Assembly: GCA_903907925.1 (NCBI GenBank)
Contig: CAIVQB010000008.1
Location: 1 to 63,103 of the forward strand
DNA length: 63,103 bases
DNA from: an uncultured Verrucomicrobiota bacterium
Lineage (GTDB): Bacteria > Verrucomicrobiota > Verrucomicrobiia > Limisphaerales > UBA9464
Direction of reading: 5' to 3'
Shown here: positions 62,049 through 63,103 of the stretch, piece after piece
Position numbering within the stretch: the stretch's first letter is position 1
How the letters are laid out: every line of letters starts with the position of its first letter
Notes under the pieces: model-generated
What the model saw: only the letters and a program-made list of their open reading frames with translations
What the model was told of the DNA's origin: nothing
Databases searched by the model: none
Made by a program: the position numbers and the translations under genes

Positions 62049-62078
62049 GCCGTTCTCAGCAATGAGGGCGGCTTTTTT
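62049..62078 (+). terminator. Rho-independent terminator after the PEP-CTERM gene
   Basis: Stem GCCGTTCTC (62049-62057), loop AGCAAT, GAGGGCGGC (62064-62072) with two G-T pairs, followed by six T. It would end a transcript covering the two secreted-protein genes. Confidence 0.8.
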
Positions 62079-62150
62079 GTCTTTATTTCTGGAGAAACCG
62101 CACACCTTTGTCTTGTCAGAGCGGTGATACTCCGCAGAATTACCTCGGCT

Positions 62151-62225
62151 GGCGTGTTCGTCTATCGGCTAGGACACGGCCCTCTCAAGGCTGAAAGACG
62201 GGTTCGACTCCCGTACGCGCTACCA
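62151..62225 (+). tRNA. tRNA-Glu (anticodon CTC)
   Basis: The cloverleaf can be drawn by hand. Acceptor GGCGTGT pairs with ACGCGCT (G1 to T72 is a wobble). D arm GTCT-ATCGGCTA-GGAC, then A26, anticodon stem CGGCC with GGCTG, loop CTCTCAA with anticodon CTC at 34-36. A four-base variable loop and T arm ACGGG-TTCGACT-CCCGT follow. CCA is encoded (62223-62225). It reads GAG codons. The sequence TCGTCTA...GGACA around the D arm is characteristic of tRNA-Glu. Confidence 0.9.
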
Positions 62226-62308
62226 TTTTATAGCTAGTGACTTGCGTATAAATTTGAGTCACTTGGCCGGGTGTGGAACCCGAAATTCACCCGGTTGAGC
62301 CCCGAACT

Positions 62309-62761
62309 TCAAGGCTTTACTTTTAATTTTTCGGCGGCGGCCAGCATTCGCTGGTTGGCATCGAACGTAAGGAATTCCTTCGCCTTCTAGTGTAACGCGG
62401 TCGCGGCGTGGAGAACGTCGAGACTTCGATGCCCGCCTGTCAGGGTGCGGCGCTGGGACAGGCTTTCTGCCAAACGGAGAACGTCCGACCAGTCTGTGCC
62501 AACCACGACGATGGCACCGGTGTCCAAATCAGTTTTCAGATCGGCCAGTGTACGGTCGCAGTCGACCTGCCCATAGCTTCGGGATTTGTCCCGCGCATGA
62601 AGCCAGACTTGAAAGCGGACGTTCTGGCGAAATTCATAAAGCAGCAGACCGGAAACGAACAAGGGTTCCCGCATCGCCTTGAAATAGGCTGCCGCCGCCG
62701 GAGAATTGTCCTGCCGCCGGTGGAATGCGCAGAGGAACGACGTGCCGGGAAAAGCGATCAT
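62309..62761 (-). pseudogene. PIN-domain toxin, inactivated
   Basis: The frame starts MIAFPGTSFLCAFHRRQDNS, where the first PIN Asp (usually D in LDTSFL) is Gly. The later acidic residues remain (LLLYEFRQ; GHRSLDVLHAATALH). An in-frame TAG at 62387-62389 interrupts it after ALH. The same frame continues past the stop as KAKEFLTFDANQRMLAAAEK and ends at TGA 62309-62311. A TTG to TAG change would explain this, giving ALHLKAKEFLTFD. Two independent defects make loss of RNase activity likely. The start overlaps the antitoxin stop as ATGA, typical of toxin-antitoxin operons. Confidence 0.78.
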
Positions 62762-62925
62762 CCTTCCTCGCCATCGAGTTCAGCCGCACGCATCGCCGCG
62801 ACCTCCTTGGCGGAAAAAATGCGGTCGCCCCAGGTTTCTTTTAGTCGCGCCATGATGTCGGGCTTGACGAGTCCGGAGCCATTGACCGCGTCGGGTGGCA
62901 CAAGCCGGGCAAATGGCTTTCTCAG
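62758..62925 (-). pseudogene. Phd/YefM-type antitoxin, 5'-truncated
   Basis: The C-terminal half is clear: KPFARLVPPD, then KPDIMARLKETWGDRIFSAKE, given here in two parts (KPDIMARLKETW and GDRIFSAKEVAAM), and RAAELDGEEG. This matches the Phd-family end that neutralises PIN toxins. The DNA-binding N-terminus is missing; the frame upstream reads VLRLTEPRSGLRRTL, from a GC-rich repeat-like stretch, and its only start is a TTG at 62979. The module is therefore probably dead, together with the mutated PIN gene. Confidence 0.75.
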
Positions 62926-63103
62926 CGTGCGCCGAAGCCCGGAGCGCGGCTCCGTGAGCCGCAGCACGTGAGCCCACAAGACGGCCTTAACTCATTCCAC
63001 TCGCCGCTCGACGGCAACATTGCTGCGAGTCACAGACCCGCGCTCCAGGGCGGGGAAGGCAAGCCTTCCGCTGTTCTCAGGGCCAAAGGCCCGGCCCCAT
63101 ACC
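62926..63103. other. Repeat-like GC-rich DNA upstream of the decayed antitoxin
   Basis: The segment holds GGAGCGCGGCTCCGTGAGCC, a palindrome-like GC-rich unit, and a copy of the REP-like element. No gene is supported. It probably replaced the 5' end of the antitoxin gene by insertion or recombination. Confidence 0.5.
63075..63103. repeat. GC-rich REP-like repeat (copy B), cut by the window end
   Basis: TCTCAGGGCCAAAGGCCCGG followed by CCCCATACC matches 5976-6004 with about three differences in 29 bases. The first hairpin, GGGCC-AAA-GGCCC, is conserved. The second hairpin of copy A would lie beyond the window. Confidence 0.7.

Noticed and set aside
1-63103. CRISPR arrays, rRNA genes, riboswitches
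   Set aside because: No regularly spaced direct repeats, rRNA signatures or recognisable riboswitch cores were seen on either strand.

Overview
The window (about 63 kb, GC-rich) looks like chromosomal DNA of a Verrucomicrobiota bacterium. The evidence is a set of protein families typical of the Planctomycetes-Verrucomicrobia-Chlamydiae (PVC) group: two giant heme-binding dehydrogenase/HEAT/cytochrome c proteins (one with ThuA domains at both ends), a DUF1549/DUF1553 cytochrome-type protein paired with a DUF1501 protein, a PEP-CTERM protein, and a short secreted protein carrying the SSNIVGY motif. LpxD and a DUF481 barrel indicate a Gram-negative envelope. Intergenic DNA holds families of dispersed GC-rich palindromic repeats. 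The taxonomic call rests on family recognition only.

Layout. 1-667: the 3' end of an IS630-type transposase abutting an APS kinase gene. 1.2-5.9 kb: an MMPL/RND exporter and a stand-alone C-terminal half of the carbamoyl phosphate synthase large chain. 6.3-18.6 kb: a TPR-LysM lipoprotein gene, then an eight-gene leftward operon. Transcribed from 18557 down to 7364, that operon encodes an ABC-2 permease, a multi-TM HflK-like protein, an HflC-like protein, a second HflK-like protein, a heavy-metal P-type ATPase, an ABC ATPase, an ABC permease and a membrane-anchored helical protein. 18.6-19.8 kb: repeat-rich DNA and a broken 3-methyladenine glycosylase gene. 20-24.7 kb: a soluble PAS histidine kinase and NtrC-type regulator facing a cyanophycinase/isoaspartyl peptidase pair. 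24.9-31.4 kb: a GT-C-like membrane protein, a Tat-exported protein, a DUF481 protein, a PVC hypothetical protein and a thioesterase.

31.5-50.1 kb: the dual-ThuA dehydrogenase, a class C serine hydrolase, a vitamin B12-binding-like protein, a secreted Dabb protein, a Nudix hydrolase, a class II aldolase-like protein lacking metal ligands, GatB, a Gfo/Idh/MocA oxidoreductase, PanD, LpxD, a secreted phosphoesterase and a second PVC dehydrogenase. 50.2-53.5 kb: a compact cluster of PurD-like ATP-grasp enzyme, alanine racemase and Ate/Bpt-like aminoacyl-tRNA transferase homologue. 53.7-60.8 kb: a secreted metallo-beta-lactamase-fold protein, the DUF1549/1553-DUF1501 pair and two translationally coupled methyltransferases (Methyltransf_32 and Rsm22 families). 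60.9-63.1 kb: two secreted proteins, tRNA-Glu(CTC), and a decayed Phd/PIN toxin-antitoxin module running into dispersed repeats.

The strongest candidates for undescribed biology are the SPFH/P-type ATPase/ABC operon (7364-18557) and the ATP-grasp/racemase/aminoacyl-transferase cluster (50211-53537). The SPFH operon suggests a membrane microdomain scaffold made together with a metal pump and an ABC-2 exporter. The second cluster suggests tRNA- and ATP-dependent amino acid ligation, possibly involving D-amino acids. Both functions are inferences from domain content and gene order.
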